Source of the DNA: Triglochin maritima
Lineage: Eukaryota; Streptophyta; Magnoliopsida; Alismatales; Juncaginaceae
DNA: 64,000 nucleotides
Assembly: GCA_963682175.1 (NCBI GenBank)
Contig: OY821789.1
Location: 9,858,001 to 9,922,000 of the forward strand
Direction of reading: 5' to 3'
Both the position numbers and the translations under genes were made by a program. Each line of letters starts with the position of its first letter. Position 1 is the first letter of the stretch. The notes beneath the pieces are model-generated. The model saw only the letters and a program-made list of their open reading frames with translations. It was not told the DNA's origin and searched no databases. Below, piece by piece: positions 1-11,093 of the stretch.

Positions 1-52
1 AAACATCGCCCCAAAATTACTTAAATCGCCCCTTGAAATTACCAAATTGCCC
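1..52 (+). repeat. Left terminal inverted repeat of MULE
   Basis: Bases 1-52 pair with 6430-6481 in inverted orientation, with mismatches only near positions 5 and 18. Both ends carry the words CGCCCC and TTAAATCGCCCC. The repeat may continue outside the window. It lies about 85 bp upstream of the PMD start codon and so probably holds that gene's promoter. Confidence 0.93.
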
Positions 53-137
53 TTCCTCCTATTTTTGCTTATATATCTCACAATTTCACTCTTTTTTCAA
101 AACTTTCTCTTCCTATACCTACTACACAAGATTACGA

Positions 138-2833
138 ATGTCTCGGAGGCCAGGGAAGCAGCCAGCAGTTCCCCCGGTGTACCCGTATGAGGTAACATTA
201 CGTTATTTATTTGTTTTAAAAAAAAAAAAAAAAAAAAAAAAAGTCGTCGGCGTCCGAGGGAGACGCCCCCCGCATGGGGCGGGCGTCCGAGGAAGCCGCT
301 CCCCCTATGGGGGGAGCGGCTTCCGAGGACGCCCGACCCATGCGGGGGGCGTCTCCCTCGGACGCCGACCCGAAGCGGGAGACGTCTGCGGAAGACGTCT
401 CCCCGATGGGGGAGACGTCTTCCGCAGACGTCTCCCCGTAGGAGGAGGCGTCTCCGACAGACGCCTCCACCTTGCGGGAGGCGTCTCTCGCAGACGCCTC
501 CGCCTTTTTTGTTTTTTTAATTAATAAATATCATAATTACTTTAATAAATAGTGATAAATCAAAAAAATTAATTTAACAAATTCTTTTTAAGTTTAACAT
601 TTGTGATATTTAGTTTTAACAAATTTTGATTTAGTTTATATATTGTTTTAATTTAGTTTAACAAATTTTGATTTAGTTTAACAATTTTGATAATTAAGTT
701 TAACAAATTTTGATTTAGTTTAACAATTTTGATAAATATGATAATTTAGTTTAACAAATTTAACAAATTTGTATTTAAAATTTCAATAAATAGTCATCGG
801 GTCACAGTGGAGGGAGAGGCAAGTCGATACCATTACACGCCTTCCGTTCTTTAGAGGATGATTCAGCACCGCGTCATCCACGTAGACGGGGGATATCTGC
901 TTCGGTCAGGAGGGAGAGGGAGGCATTACGTCGTCGTGAGGAGGAGGATGATTCCTTCGATGATGAGCATGTAGATAGTTTCGACGACGAGAGCGACGAT
1001 GATGGCCCGTATGATGTGCGGCCGGAGGTGGAGAGGCAGGGGGATTATAGCGGAGGACGTGGTCGAGCGGGTACTTCTACTTCCGCCGGATGGATGGTGC
1101 GGAAGGGTAGGGGTGGGAGGTTTACGGCCGGGGATTCGAGCTCGTGCACTGTTGATCCCCGCGCTCAGAAGAAGAAGAGGGTCCAGGACGATTCTTGGAT
1201 CGTGAGCAGTATGACGCCTGGTGGTCCTTTAGATGGGAGCGTCATTCCTAGTTTCTGGGGTCACATTGCTAGACGGATCTGGGACGGAGAGGATCGGAAG
1301 GTTCTGAAGTGCCAGAATCGGCACAGAGCCTGTACAGCACTACAGGGTTGGCGGTCTACACTGAGTGCTGATATCAGAGAGGAGATTAGTGCCACGCATT
1401 TGGGGCACTTACCGTACAGCATGTTCCCTTATCTCGACATGCCTTTGATTTCGGCGTTTGTGGAGCGGTGGCAGCCTGACACCAACACTTTCCACATGCC
1501 TTTCGGAGAGATGACGATCATGCTTCACGATGTTTTCCAGATCCTGCGACTTCCTGTGGATGGTCGTCTGGTTAGTGCTCAGGGGTCGACGTCTGAGCTG
1601 AGGTGTTATGTGGCAGAGTTGCTTGGTGTCACACCTGATGGTCTGGCGAGAGATACAGCTTTATGGAGTGGTGGTGGTGTCGGCATCGACTCCCTTGAGG
1701 ACCTATGCAGACGGGCACGACCTCCGCGGGCCGATGATACACAGTTGACGGCGTACCTATTCTTGATGCTCGGAGCCGTCTTGTTTGTCGACAAGAGTGG
1801 TTGTCGGATCAGACCACGCGATCTACTGGAGGCTAGGGACCCGGAGACCGTTCGTGAGTACTCGTGGGGGTCAGCGACGTTGGCATACCTGTACCGGCAG
1901 CTTGGGATAGCTAGCCGTGCGGATTGTTCTGGGATTGCAGGTTGTCTTACGCTGCTGCAGGCGTGGATATACGAGTACTTTCCTGCATTCCGCCCGCATC
2001 GTGAGCGGAAGATTATCGACGAGGGTCATCCACGTTCGGGTATGTGGGTTGTCCGGAGCGAGGACAAGAGCGATGGACGATTGCGTTCCATCCGCGCACG
2101 GCTAGATCATATGACTGCATCAGAGGTATCAAACTTTACACCATTTATTTAATTTTAAGATGTATTATTATTAATGTGTTAAACTTTAGGTGGAGTGGTT
2201 ACCCTATGGTCCTGACCCAGCAGCGGATGTCCCGAGGACTTTATTGATGGGTCTTATTCGTTATCGGGATATCATAGAGCCTTATATGCCCGATCGGGTC
2301 TTGCGTCAGTTAGGATATGTTCAGGTGATCCCGGTTGACATCCCGACACCAGAGCATGCGGTGCGGTCTGCGACAGCAGCGACGTACGACGTCAGGTTCC
2401 CCGCTTCTACAGCGGAATCGACTTGGCGGACATTTCCGAGATCATGCCGATTGTTCCTTGGCGACTTCAGACGTAGTCGCGACCCCTCCGAGTGTGATGC
2501 ACGTTATCTTGATTGGTTCGGTACTTACTCACATCCTATCATCGTCCGTGGTGCCTCCCGGAGAGCAGATCGACCACCAGATAGGACGTGTGGCGATCTG
2601 GTAATTTTTTCATTTTATCTAAATTTATTTGTACCGTATAATTTGTTAATGTACGCTAATGTTAATGTTATGTGCAGTGGATGGGTAAGATGATACGGGC
2701 TGTAGACCCAATCTTGCAGATGAGGGATGAGCTGCCAGACGATGCCAGAGCTGCATGCGGAGATGTGGATCAGATCATACAGTCATGGCATACTCAGTTA
2801 GGCATCTCCGACCATGATTCGGATGATGAGTAG
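138..2833 (+). CDS. Plant mobile domain (PMD / MAIN-like) protein of the MULE
   Basis: Predicted exons: 138-191, 794-2125, 2190-2600 and 2678-2833, all joined in phase 0 with GT-AG introns, giving about 650 residues. Exon 1 gives only 18 residues beginning MSRRPGKQ. Residues 20-140 are charged and low-complexity (RRRE, EEEDD and SDDD runs). The PMD fold covers roughly residues 215-560, with the hallmark stretch FVERWQPDTNTFHMPFGEMT and later VEWLPYGPDP. The tail is acidic (DSDDE). PMD proteins are plant-specific; cellular members (MAIN, MAIL1) act in the nucleus in silencing and genome stability, and PMDs also occur inside transposons. Here the gene sits where mudrB lies in MuDR, converging on the transposase gene. 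Its biochemical role is unknown. Intron 1 contains the palindrome array. No stop or frameshift was seen. Confidence 0.85.
243..509. repeat. GC-rich palindrome array in PMD intron 1
   Basis: A sharply GC-rich block inside AT-rich intron 1. It contains a near-perfect fold-back with about 60-base arms (246-305 against 309-369, centre TAT), then a second one with arms of about 28 bases (377-404 against 408-435, centre GAT), then shorter GGAGGCGTCT/AGACGCCTCC palindromes. The recurring half-sites are GGCGTC/GACGCC and ACGTCT/AGACGT, spaced by CCCCATGGGG-like words. It is preceded by a run of 24 A. A related array sits in intron 1 of the transposase gene. Confidence 0.93.
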
Positions 2834-2837
2834 GCTG

Positions 2838-3080
2838 ATCTGTTGTACCGTACTCTTAGTATTTGTATTTATATTTGTTTATCTGTTGTACGCTTAGTAT
2901 TTGTGTTTGCTTATCTGTGGTACGCTTAGTATTTGCATTTATATTTGTTTATCTGTTGTACGCTTATTATTTATTATTTGTGTTTGTGTTTGCGAACATG
3001 TCGTACGCTTATTGTTTGTATTTGTGTTTTGCTTATCTGTTGTACCCTTATTATTTGTATTTGTGTTTGATAACCTTTCG
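2838..3080 (+). repeat. Minisatellite between the convergent MULE genes
   Basis: About six degenerate copies of a roughly 38-bp unit built on ATCTGTTGTACGCTTAGTAT followed by TTTGTGTTTG variants, starting just after the PMD stop codon. It probably lies in the 3' UTR/terminator of that gene. A second short repeat follows to about 3213, with two to three copies of CAAACATATCAAAACATATT. Confidence 0.85.
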
Positions 3081-3194
3081 TACTATTATATATAATGCAA
3101 ATAAAGCAAACATATCAAAAACATATTACATAATAAAGCAACACTATATAATGTACAAACATATCAAAACATATTACATAATTATACAAACATA

Positions 3195-6100
3195 TCAAAA
3201 CATATTACATAATTGTTGCCAATATGCTATCCTATGTTGGTACTCCAGCTCCCATCCAATAACACTCTCATCTCGTATTTGATACCACAGAGTCGCTATA
3301 GGAGGTACGGGGAATCCCTCATTCAATTCCAAACGAATGTAATGAGCGTAACTCCCTAAATGAGCAATAATCAACTCTCTGCACGGTCTCGTCACGGTAG
3401 GCGGACTCTCCCAAGGTAGAACTGTAAGACATGGGTACAACGAACCATCATTTCCGAGAGAGAAGAACATAACTGCACACTTGTAAAAATTTGCAATGGG
3501 AAACAAGTCCGTCCACGTCTCCATATAGTGATTCTCGCCACAAGGTCCCCCGCCCCAATTAATCCGGTGACGAGCCTCCGCCACACCGTCGTAGTATACG
3601 TGCTCATAAAAAGATGGGTTCGCAGCTATCTCATTTGAAATCGAACGACGGGCGAGTTGCCAATTGTCTTCACCACCGTGGAAAACATCGGCGACACATC
3701 GAAATCCACAGTTTCCATCAGCACGTACATCATTCCACTGGTGTAGGAATGGCATAATGATTCCTGGAATTCTATCTCCATATGGGAAGTCGTCTACGTC
3801 AGCCCGCCCAGTCACTACAATATGAACAAAAAATACAGTTAGATATAATAACAAAAGATACATATTTACTGAAATAAATAACAAAATAATAATAATAATA
3901 AATGTAAGGATGGTATACCTGATCCTCCTCTCACTGACGAAGAACCAGAAGATCGACCACGACCTTTGCTTCCACTACCGGAAGAACGACCACGACCTCT
4001 ACTCCCACTACCTGAAGATCGACCACTACCTCGCTCTGCATACTCAAACGCACTAGGGTCCCGTCGTGTCGACTTTCCCCTTGGTCGACCTCGTAGCTTT
4101 GTTTTTACTGCAGGCTCTTTCAAATTCGAATGTTCGGGGTGTAGCTGCTCGAATAAAACCCGAGAGGCAGATCGAATTACGGTAGGGTCACTTCCTGCAA
4201 TCTCATCAACCAGACTGCGAAAATGTTCGGCGTCTTGAGCTGCCTGAGACACAAACTCTGCGTTCCCGGCTCCTTCCCCAATGACAAGTGTCCTCCAGAA
4301 CGAATGAATCTGCTCTAAGTAAATTCCGTTTTCTGATTCAAGACATCCACGGATGGTACATGCGCAAGGTATCCCATGAGAAGTCAGAAAAGCGCACTCG
4401 CAACGATATTCAACTTCATCATCTAACTGTTGCATTCTCTTCACCTCCTGACTCAGCAACTGCAAACAGTGATGCGAAACTCTACCATTTATGTGACGAT
4501 ATAGAGAATGTCCGAAATTAGTCAAATTTCGCCGTCTCGAGTCTTCAAGAAAGTTTCGAATATTCGTCAGCTGCATTTCAGTAGCCGCGTTGACGCGCTC
4601 GAAAAGAGTGTCCAGAGCTGCAGTCGATGTAGAAATCCACTCTTTTAGAGCCGAATGAGCACTTTCGACCCTACAATTCGTGGTGTTCCCAAAATGAAGG
4701 ACTTTGTTCGTCCAATTCAGCACAAACTTTTCTTTATGCACTAACCACGTGGTGTCCAGATACTCCGTGATAGCCGGCCACGATCTATACAAATCTTTCA
4801 GAGCATACACAGCTCTATCATACTCGGCTTCTGAAGTAGAAAGCATGATCTTCCTCCATCTTCCACGCCTCAAAGTCTCTGCCATCTCCTTATTCTTGCC
4901 GAATACGTGGTACGCGTAATTCAATACGTCTTTGTTGATGTGCCATGTGCAGAGTAAATGAGCAGAGTCTGGAAAAACCTCTCTCACTGGTCGCATAAGG
5001 CCTAACTCCCGGTCTGTTATTATTGCAGTCGGGCTGACAGTCCCCAATAACAGATCTCTCAACTTCTCCATCACCCACAAATAACTGGAGTAAGATTCAT
5101 CCATCAAAATCGCATATCCAATAAGGAAATTCATGTTTGCTGGTGTGACCCCAATCATTTCGAACAAAGGCATCTTATACTTGTTCGTCTTGTAAGTCGA
5201 ATCCATGCAGATAACGAAAGGATATGTCCGCAACAACTGGACTGACGTCGGATGTGCCAAAAAAGCGTGAGTGACGACATCAGTTTCTGGATCCGCCATA
5301 ATCCAATGTAAGTACTCACACTGCACTGCTTGGTAGAGAAACTGCTGGACGGGATTCCGATCTTCAGATTTTGTCCTCCTCATGTAATCTCTGAAATTAT
5401 AAATATGCCTTTGATTTGGATTGTCCTCCGGGAATTTTTCTTTTACTGCCTTCAAGATGTTCCGTGGTTTTGCTTGCGCCTCTGTCATATCACGAACAAT
5501 CTTCTTCGCCCCAGAACTTAGACCACTAATTTGACGATGACCCTCTGGATAAACTGCCAGTCTGTGGTTGTGATGTCCGTGAGCACTATTAAAAACCAAA
5601 ACCCATCCATCACGATCTCGTCGCTCCACCACTTTTATTAAGAAACGGCAACCGCAACCCTTTCTTTTGGTGTTTCTTCGAAGTGCAGTATCCATATCCC
5701 GAGACTCCATTTGATTTCGCCGGTCGCATCTCAAATAACAATCCATCCGACTATCTGATCTTGTTTTGTACGACGACACGACCAAAAAAAACCCAGCTCC
5801 GATAGCTACTTGTTTGGCCCATTTACATGCTTCATCGATTGTTGCAAAGATTTGTGTAGTTTGAAATAACTCACTGTAATCCACTCCATCACCACCGAAA
5901 TCTGGAACCTACAAAAATAAAATCAAAATTAAAAAAAATTAAAAAATAAATTAGAAATTAAAAAATTTCAAAAATAATGTCGAAAATAAAAAAACAAAAT
6001 CAAAATCAAAAAGAAAAAAAAATAGGCGTCTGTGTTACGCGCCTGCCCCATGGATGGGGCGTCTGTGTTAAACGCCTTCCCCAACGGTAAGGCGTCTGCG

Positions 6101-6335
6101 TAGGACGCCTGACCGAAGGGAAGGGCGTCTACTACAGACGCCTTACCCATGGGGAGGACGTCTACATAAGACGCCTATCCCATGGGGGAGGCGTCTGCGT
6201 TAGACGCCTAGTCCATGGGGAGGGCGTCCTACGCAGACGCCCTCACCATGGGGGAGGCGTCTAATGCAGACGCTCGGCCCAAAATTTGCCCCGCGCCAGG
6301 CTTACCTCACCCGATGCATCACCCTCGTTAGACAT
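3195..6335 (-). CDS. MURA-type MULE transposase fused to an OTU cysteine-protease domain
   Basis: Exons on the - strand: 6335-6306, 5908-3919 and 3814-3195, with phases 0 and 1, 879 residues, start MSNEGDASGE. A FAR1-type zinc-binding domain lies at about 30-130 (CGCRF, HGHHNH). The DDE-type MULE core has candidate catalytic residues D246 (MDSTYKTNKYKMP), D309 (IITDRELGLM) and E425 (CRVESAHSALK). A SWIM-like zinc site at about 512-530 reads CEC then GIPCAC, with the usual final His replaced by Cys. A basic RGRPRGK / GRGRSSGSGS tail follows at about 625-673. After the second junction comes an OTU domain at about 674-850 with D706, C709 (ADGNCGFR) and H831 (SYAHYIR), the expected triad. The transposase cuts and joins the TIRs; OTU proteins usually cleave ubiquitin. 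The fusion is deduced from splice-phase continuity. The role of the protease in transposition is unknown. Confidence 0.87.
6020..6290. repeat. GC-rich palindrome array in transposase intron 1
   Basis: Seven to eight tandem units of about 32 bp, each with GGCGTCT, a 5-6 base centre, AGACGCC, then a CCCCATGGGG-like palindrome. The array lies in the first intron of the - strand transposase gene, immediately downstream of its 30-base first exon. It has the same half-sites as the array at 243-509 near the other TIR, so the two are homologous. Confidence 0.92.
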
Positions 6336-6429
6336 TTTCGTGGTGTTTTTACTGATAAATTATGAATATACAAGACCATATGCCTTATTTATAGACACGG
6401 GACGATATGGGTATTAAATATATTGTTAA

Positions 6430-6481
6430 GGGCAATTTGGTAATTTCAAGGGGCGATTTAAGTAGTTTTGGGGCGACGTTT
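6430..6481 (-). repeat. Right terminal inverted repeat of MULE
   Basis: Inverted partner of bases 1-52 (50/52 identical). It lies about 95 bp upstream of the transposase start codon on the - strand and probably includes its promoter. The bases after 6481 (TAGTAGTTCC) may be the last TIR bases or flank; the missing left flank prevents deciding. Confidence 0.93.
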
Positions 6482-6568
6482 AGTAGTTCCCTAAAATAAT
6501 AACAGAAATTAACGCAGACAAAACATCAAGAAGTAACAAAGTCCGACCACCGCGCAAAGCCTTTTTGC

Positions 6569-8215
6569 TAAGAGTGCAAATGGATATGTTTTATTTGTTC
6601 CGTATTTGTATTCATATATGACTTTTTGAGGATATGAATATTATGTTTTTATATCCGGCGGACGGATACAAATATTGATTTTTCAATTTTTTGGATATAG
6701 ATGGATATGGATATCAAGTTCAAAAAATAAGCATATCCGAATACATATATATCATTTTTTTTCATGGATACGGATACAGATACCTGCAAGGTTAAAAAAC
6801 TACAATATATATATTAACTTCAAACCTTAAGGCTGACAAATTCTGCTCAAGATCGATGGTTCGCTCGATGTTTGCTCGGATCAGTTGGTAAAGAAGCCAA
6901 GCACGAGCAATGAAATCCGCTCGACTACTAAACGAGCCGAACACGAGCAAACCCTTGCTTGCTCAGTGCTCACTCAATGTTCGTTGTCCGCTTGCTCGTA
7001 TCCAATTTGTACATCTAATATCCAAACCCAATTAGTCCACCGAATTACACATTTACACAATCCATATAGGTATCCAAATATCCAAACCCTAACCCTTTGG
7101 TTTACTTTTGTTAAATAATGAGTTTTTGAAGTTCAGGGGGGCAAAGTGTTACAAAATTAAAGTTCAGGGGAGGTAACTGTTAACTTTGAAAGTTCAGAAG
7201 GGCAAAGTGATACCAAGACATAGTTCAGGAGGTCAAACTGTAATTAACCCAAAAATAAAAACTCTTGTTTATTTTGATTATATAATTGTTGCCTTTTAAT
7301 TTGGGTAGAGTATCGCTCTATCTAGTGTGTTTTATGTTTACATTTGCACTTTAATTTGCATTTGTTGGTTGAATAATTATATTTTGGTTTAAAAAATTCT
7401 GCCATTCAAACCTTTTAAAATGTTATTCTACCAATCGAAAGAAAAGAAAAATAGTAGGCAAATTTGTCGATTAAGCAGGAAACTCGCCTCTTAACGAGTA
7501 AACGAGCGAGATGAGCACAAGCGGTCTTTTCTGCTCGACTTGAGTCACGAGCGAGTCGAGCCTACTCGCTTGATCTCGGCTCATTTACAGCCTTATCAAA
7601 CCTAATTATACCTTATATTTTGATTTCTTATAGCTAATAATTACTCGTAATGCATTATATTAGTATATTTGAATTAACCATATAAGATCAGAGATCTAAA
7701 ATCACTACAATTACCGTGTAGGCTTTCATTTTCTCAAACCTTAAATGTTTTTTCTCTACGATGTAAATCATAACCAACTTTAAATGCTAAAATATTTCAA
7801 ATTCTAGTTTTAAGCACAAAATATTTCTAAAACGTTCTCTCGTCATTCAATGCGTGTATCTCCAACCTACAACATCTTCAAACAAATTGTTTGAGTTTCT
7901 CTATTATTGATAAACTTAAGTTTTTTTAAAACATTTAGTTATAACATATACCATACCTATTCGATTTTTCAATATGTTATATTTTTTCAAATGAATAATT
8001 AACATATTGTTTTATATTATATTATTTAGATATGGATATCTATCGATCCGTTTTAGAATATCCTGTATCCGGACCGTGCCCGTATCCATCTTTTAAATAT
8101 ACGAATATCATTTTTTTGTATCCGTAATGATTTGTATCCATATCTGTATCCGAATAACAAAAACGGATATGAATACACCTATATCGGTATTGTATTCACA
8201 CTATTTGCACCCGTA
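6569..8215. mobile_element. Non-autonomous hAT-like element with GGATAC-rich ends (outer)
   Basis: The ends are inverted: TAAGAGTGCAAATGGATA on the left and, reverse-complemented, TACGGGTGCAAATAGTG on the right. Both subterminal regions (6580-6800 and 8030-8200) are strings of GGATA / TATCC words. Flanking 8-mers CTTTTTGC and CACTTTGC could be a decayed target duplication (6/8). It contains the nested element 6828-7595. No coding capacity was seen. Confidence 0.5.
6828..7595. mobile_element. Nested non-autonomous hAT element (CGAGC-rich ends)
   Basis: An exact 8-bp direct repeat TCAAACCT at 6820-6827 and 7596-7603 brackets inverted ends TAAGGCTGACAAATTC and (reverse complement) TAAGGCTGTAAATGAG. 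The subterminal sequence is rich in GCTCGA / CGAGC words. The 8-bp duplication and TA-GGCTG ends are typical of hAT elements. A roughly 40-bp repeat (AAGTTCAGGGGGGCAAAGTG) occurs inside at 7120-7250. No ORF of note. Confidence 0.85.
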
Positions 8216-8632
8216 CACTTTGCACGTGTCAATTATATACTCACATTTGGAACACAACAGTATTCTATAAAAGCAGAACAATCTATTCTTATGTGATCCG
8301 TTGCACCAGAATTCACAATGCACAAGAAAATGTTTGGCAAAGATCACTTTAATTACTAGTCACACAACAAAGTGACTGACCGCACAAAATAATCACTTCT
8401 TACTCGTTGTACTCAATAGCAAAATATCCGATTTCATGGCAACCGAACAAGTCACATTTGTCTCAATTAATCACAACAAATTCACACCCTATGACACAAT
8501 GGTATATCAAGGCAATCGTTAGTACGATTCTTCTATTCAAATTTTGCAAGTATCTTTTAAAGAGATTAACCCTCTCCGTGACTGTACAACGCTCTATAAA
8601 TGATTTTGGTATTTCTTACGCAATTATAATAA

Positions 8633-9600
8633 ATGTGAATTGCAACGGTGCCATCAAAGAACAACGAAATTAAATTTATGTTATCTAAAAGTAACTATTT
8701 GTACCAATACCATAGAAAAATCCAAAAAATACTCTAATGTCATTAATATTTTCCATAATTACAACGGTACCTTCCGTTAACGGTCGTTAACTTTTCTTAA
8801 TAGTTAATGAGAATTTTGCAGAATCACTCTAAATAAACCTAAATTTCATAAATTCCATTATACGCGTTGTAAAAAATACAAAAATTTACGCAAATAATTT
8901 ATCTATACTCTCTCATCTTTAACTTTCCTCTATTATCTCTTATTTTTCTCCCCCTCAACTTAACGAATAAGTTACTCAACTAATGACATCCGATAATTTT
9001 TATATTTTAAAATTATAAATATTTAATTATTTTTTATATAATATTTAATTATTTTTTATAAAATATTTAATTATTTTTTATAAAATATTTTTTCCAAAAT
9101 ATATTTATTTTTTTAGAACTAAATATATATTTTTTTAGAACTACAATATTTTTTATATATAACTAAATATTATTTAGAAAATGTATCTTTTATATAAAAA
9201 TAATTAATTTTTTTGTAATTTTAAAATATAAAAATTATCGGATGTTATTAGTTTAGTAACTGAGTCATTAAGTTTAGGGAGAGAAAAAAAAAAGATAATA
9301 GATGAAAGTTAAAAATGAGAGTGTATAGATAAATTATTTGCGTAATTTTTTGTATTTTTTACAACACGTATAATGAAATTTATGAATTTTGGGTTTATTT
9401 AAAGTGATTCTGCAAAATTCTCATTAAATATTAATAAAAGTGATCGTTAACGAACGGAATGACATTGTTGCAATTAGGGGAAAAACTAGTGGCATTATAG
9501 TAATTTTTTGGATTTTTATATAGTATTGGTGCAAATAATTACTTTCAGATGACATAAATCCAATTTCGTTATTTCTTAATGACATTGTTGCAATTCACCC
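8633..9600. mobile_element. Fold-back MULE-type MITE
   Basis: Two inverted arms of about 350 bp (8633-8990 and 9245-9600) flank an AT-rich centre. The ends read GTGAATTGCAAC and GTTGCAATTCAC. Flanking 9-mers TTATAATAA (8624-8632) and TTATGATAA (9601-9609) agree at 8/9 positions, the size of a Mutator-type target duplication. No coding sequence. A transcript through it would form one long hairpin. Confidence 0.8.
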
Positions 9601-9689
9601 TTATGATAATCATATCTGGATCGTTCCCTGATTTCATTTTTTTATTTTTCTACTAAATAGATGTTATGAAGAGGAAGAATTGGAGATAT

Positions 9690-9888
9690 ATTAGGGTCTA
9701 TTTAGAATCACATTTTGATGATCAGATTTTGATTCTTAAAAATCAAAATTAAATGTAATTTCTAGTTGATTTGAAAAAACCTAGAATCATCACGCTCTTG
9801 CTAGGGTATGTTTGAGAATGATTCCGAAATTTGGTCATATTATTTAGAAAATATGCTCATCAAAATATAATTCCAAACGGACCATTGT
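9690..9888. mobile_element. Small MITE
   Basis: About 200 bp with inverted ends: left AGGGTCTATTTAGAATCACA, right reverse complement ATGGTCCGTTTGGAATTATA, each followed by TTTTGATGA. No clear target duplication was resolved, so the superfamily is open (hAT or PIF-like). Confidence 0.6.
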
Positions 9889-11093
9889 AAATTGCATGTC
9901 TATCTTCAAGGTGTTGTTAGCTGTTGGGTGTAGGAATTACTGGCTAACACCGATAAATATATTTACACTAGCAATAAAACACAAACATGTTAGAATTTAG
10001 AATCAGGTTGAATGTTGATTTTCTAAAATAGAATCACTCATTTTTCTTCATGGCCTAGCCATTTGATTATAATTTTGACCGTTATATAAAACTTAACTTG
10101 TAAATTTTGGCTACAAACAACAAGCCAATCTATTCTAGCTTATATTCATGAGTAGATTGCGAAATGGAATTAAAACAAAATTGCGTTTTATGCAATATCT
10201 TTGTCACATCATAGAAATCTTCCCTCCCTGACCTAAATGAAAGAAGAGGTAATGGTTCCATATTAGCATTTAATATGATGAGATTGAATTATGCAGTGAT
10301 GTCATTGAAAATTCTGCTGAAATAATGGTCAAGTCTCTGTCTGAAGGAGCAGACAGACCAGTTCTTGGTGAAGCCCATACGCAAGAATGAAATCAAATGT
10401 CTTTGGCAGCATGTCTGGAGAAAATTTCATTTTGTGAGTTTTTACAGGATTGATTTCATGATGAACAACACCTGCCTTGAAACTAATGTTGTTCACTTAG
10501 ATTTTATATCGGTTTAGAGAAAATTTCAACTTTGATTAATGTGGAAAAATCCGTTTAAGTGAGTTTGATATGGATAATTCATGATCAAAATTAGTTAAAT
10601 TAGCAGTATAAAAATCCATATTTCTTCTAATAATGAATGAAATGGCTCTTTATAATGAAAATTTTGGCTGCGGATAGCTGATTAACAAGAAAATACAGTG
10701 CCCTATAGTCTCAAAAAATGAAACCTAGATATATTTTTATTGCACCGAAAATATTTGCATTTTTTCTCTCTATGTATTTCAAAATGCGACAATTTTATAT
10801 TTTTCATTCTATGAAATCTATTTTTCTTCATGTGATGGACTTGATTATGTTTAGGAATTCACAAAAGAAAAATTCGAACAACTCAATGCAAGAGCAACCT
10901 TCTTTATGCGAAAACATGTTCAACTCGCAGCACCACCACCATCGCTTCATCAAGAAGAATGATGACCGCAACAAAAGCAAAACTGAAACAAAATTGAAGA
11001 AGAGAAGGTAATTATTTGGTTTGGTTCAATTTTGTTTAGTTTTCAACGACGAGTATACAAAATCCAAGCTTCAATCGCAAAGTTCGGGGATGT
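9889..11093. other. Intergenic, nothing recognised
   Basis: AT-rich DNA with no convincing gene. The reading frame at 10718-11011 is open but of low complexity (His- and Lys-rich end) and resembles no family I know. Confidence 0.5.

Larger units (their letters stand above)
1..6481. mobile_element. Autonomous Mutator-like element (MULE) carrying PMD and transposase-OTU genes
   Basis: The first 52 bases and the reverse complement of 6430-6481 match at 50 of 52 positions, giving long terminal inverted repeats. Between them are two converging genes, the same plan as maize MuDR (mudrA and mudrB transcribed inward from the TIRs). The - strand gene is the MURA-type transposase with a C-terminal OTU domain; the + strand gene encodes a plant mobile domain protein. 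Both reading frames are open across all exons, so the element looks intact and fairly young. The left TIR may extend beyond base 1, so the outer boundary and the expected 8-11 bp target duplication cannot be checked here. Assignment to MULEs rests on the FAR1/MULE transposase and long TIRs. Autonomy is inference. Confidence 0.9.

Noticed and set aside
216..470. 84-codon - strand frame over the GC-rich array
   Set aside because: Low-complexity translation of the palindromes, ending in poly-Phe from the A tract.
243..509. Array of short palindromes resembling a CRISPR-like repeat
   Set aside because: Plant nuclear context, irregular units, no unique spacers; it is an intronic palindrome array.
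3195..3884. OTU frame as an independent gene starting at its own ATG
   Set aside because: The upstream part reads through an intron with a clear acceptor at 3815-3816, and the phase fits the transposase donor at 3918; the fusion explains it better.
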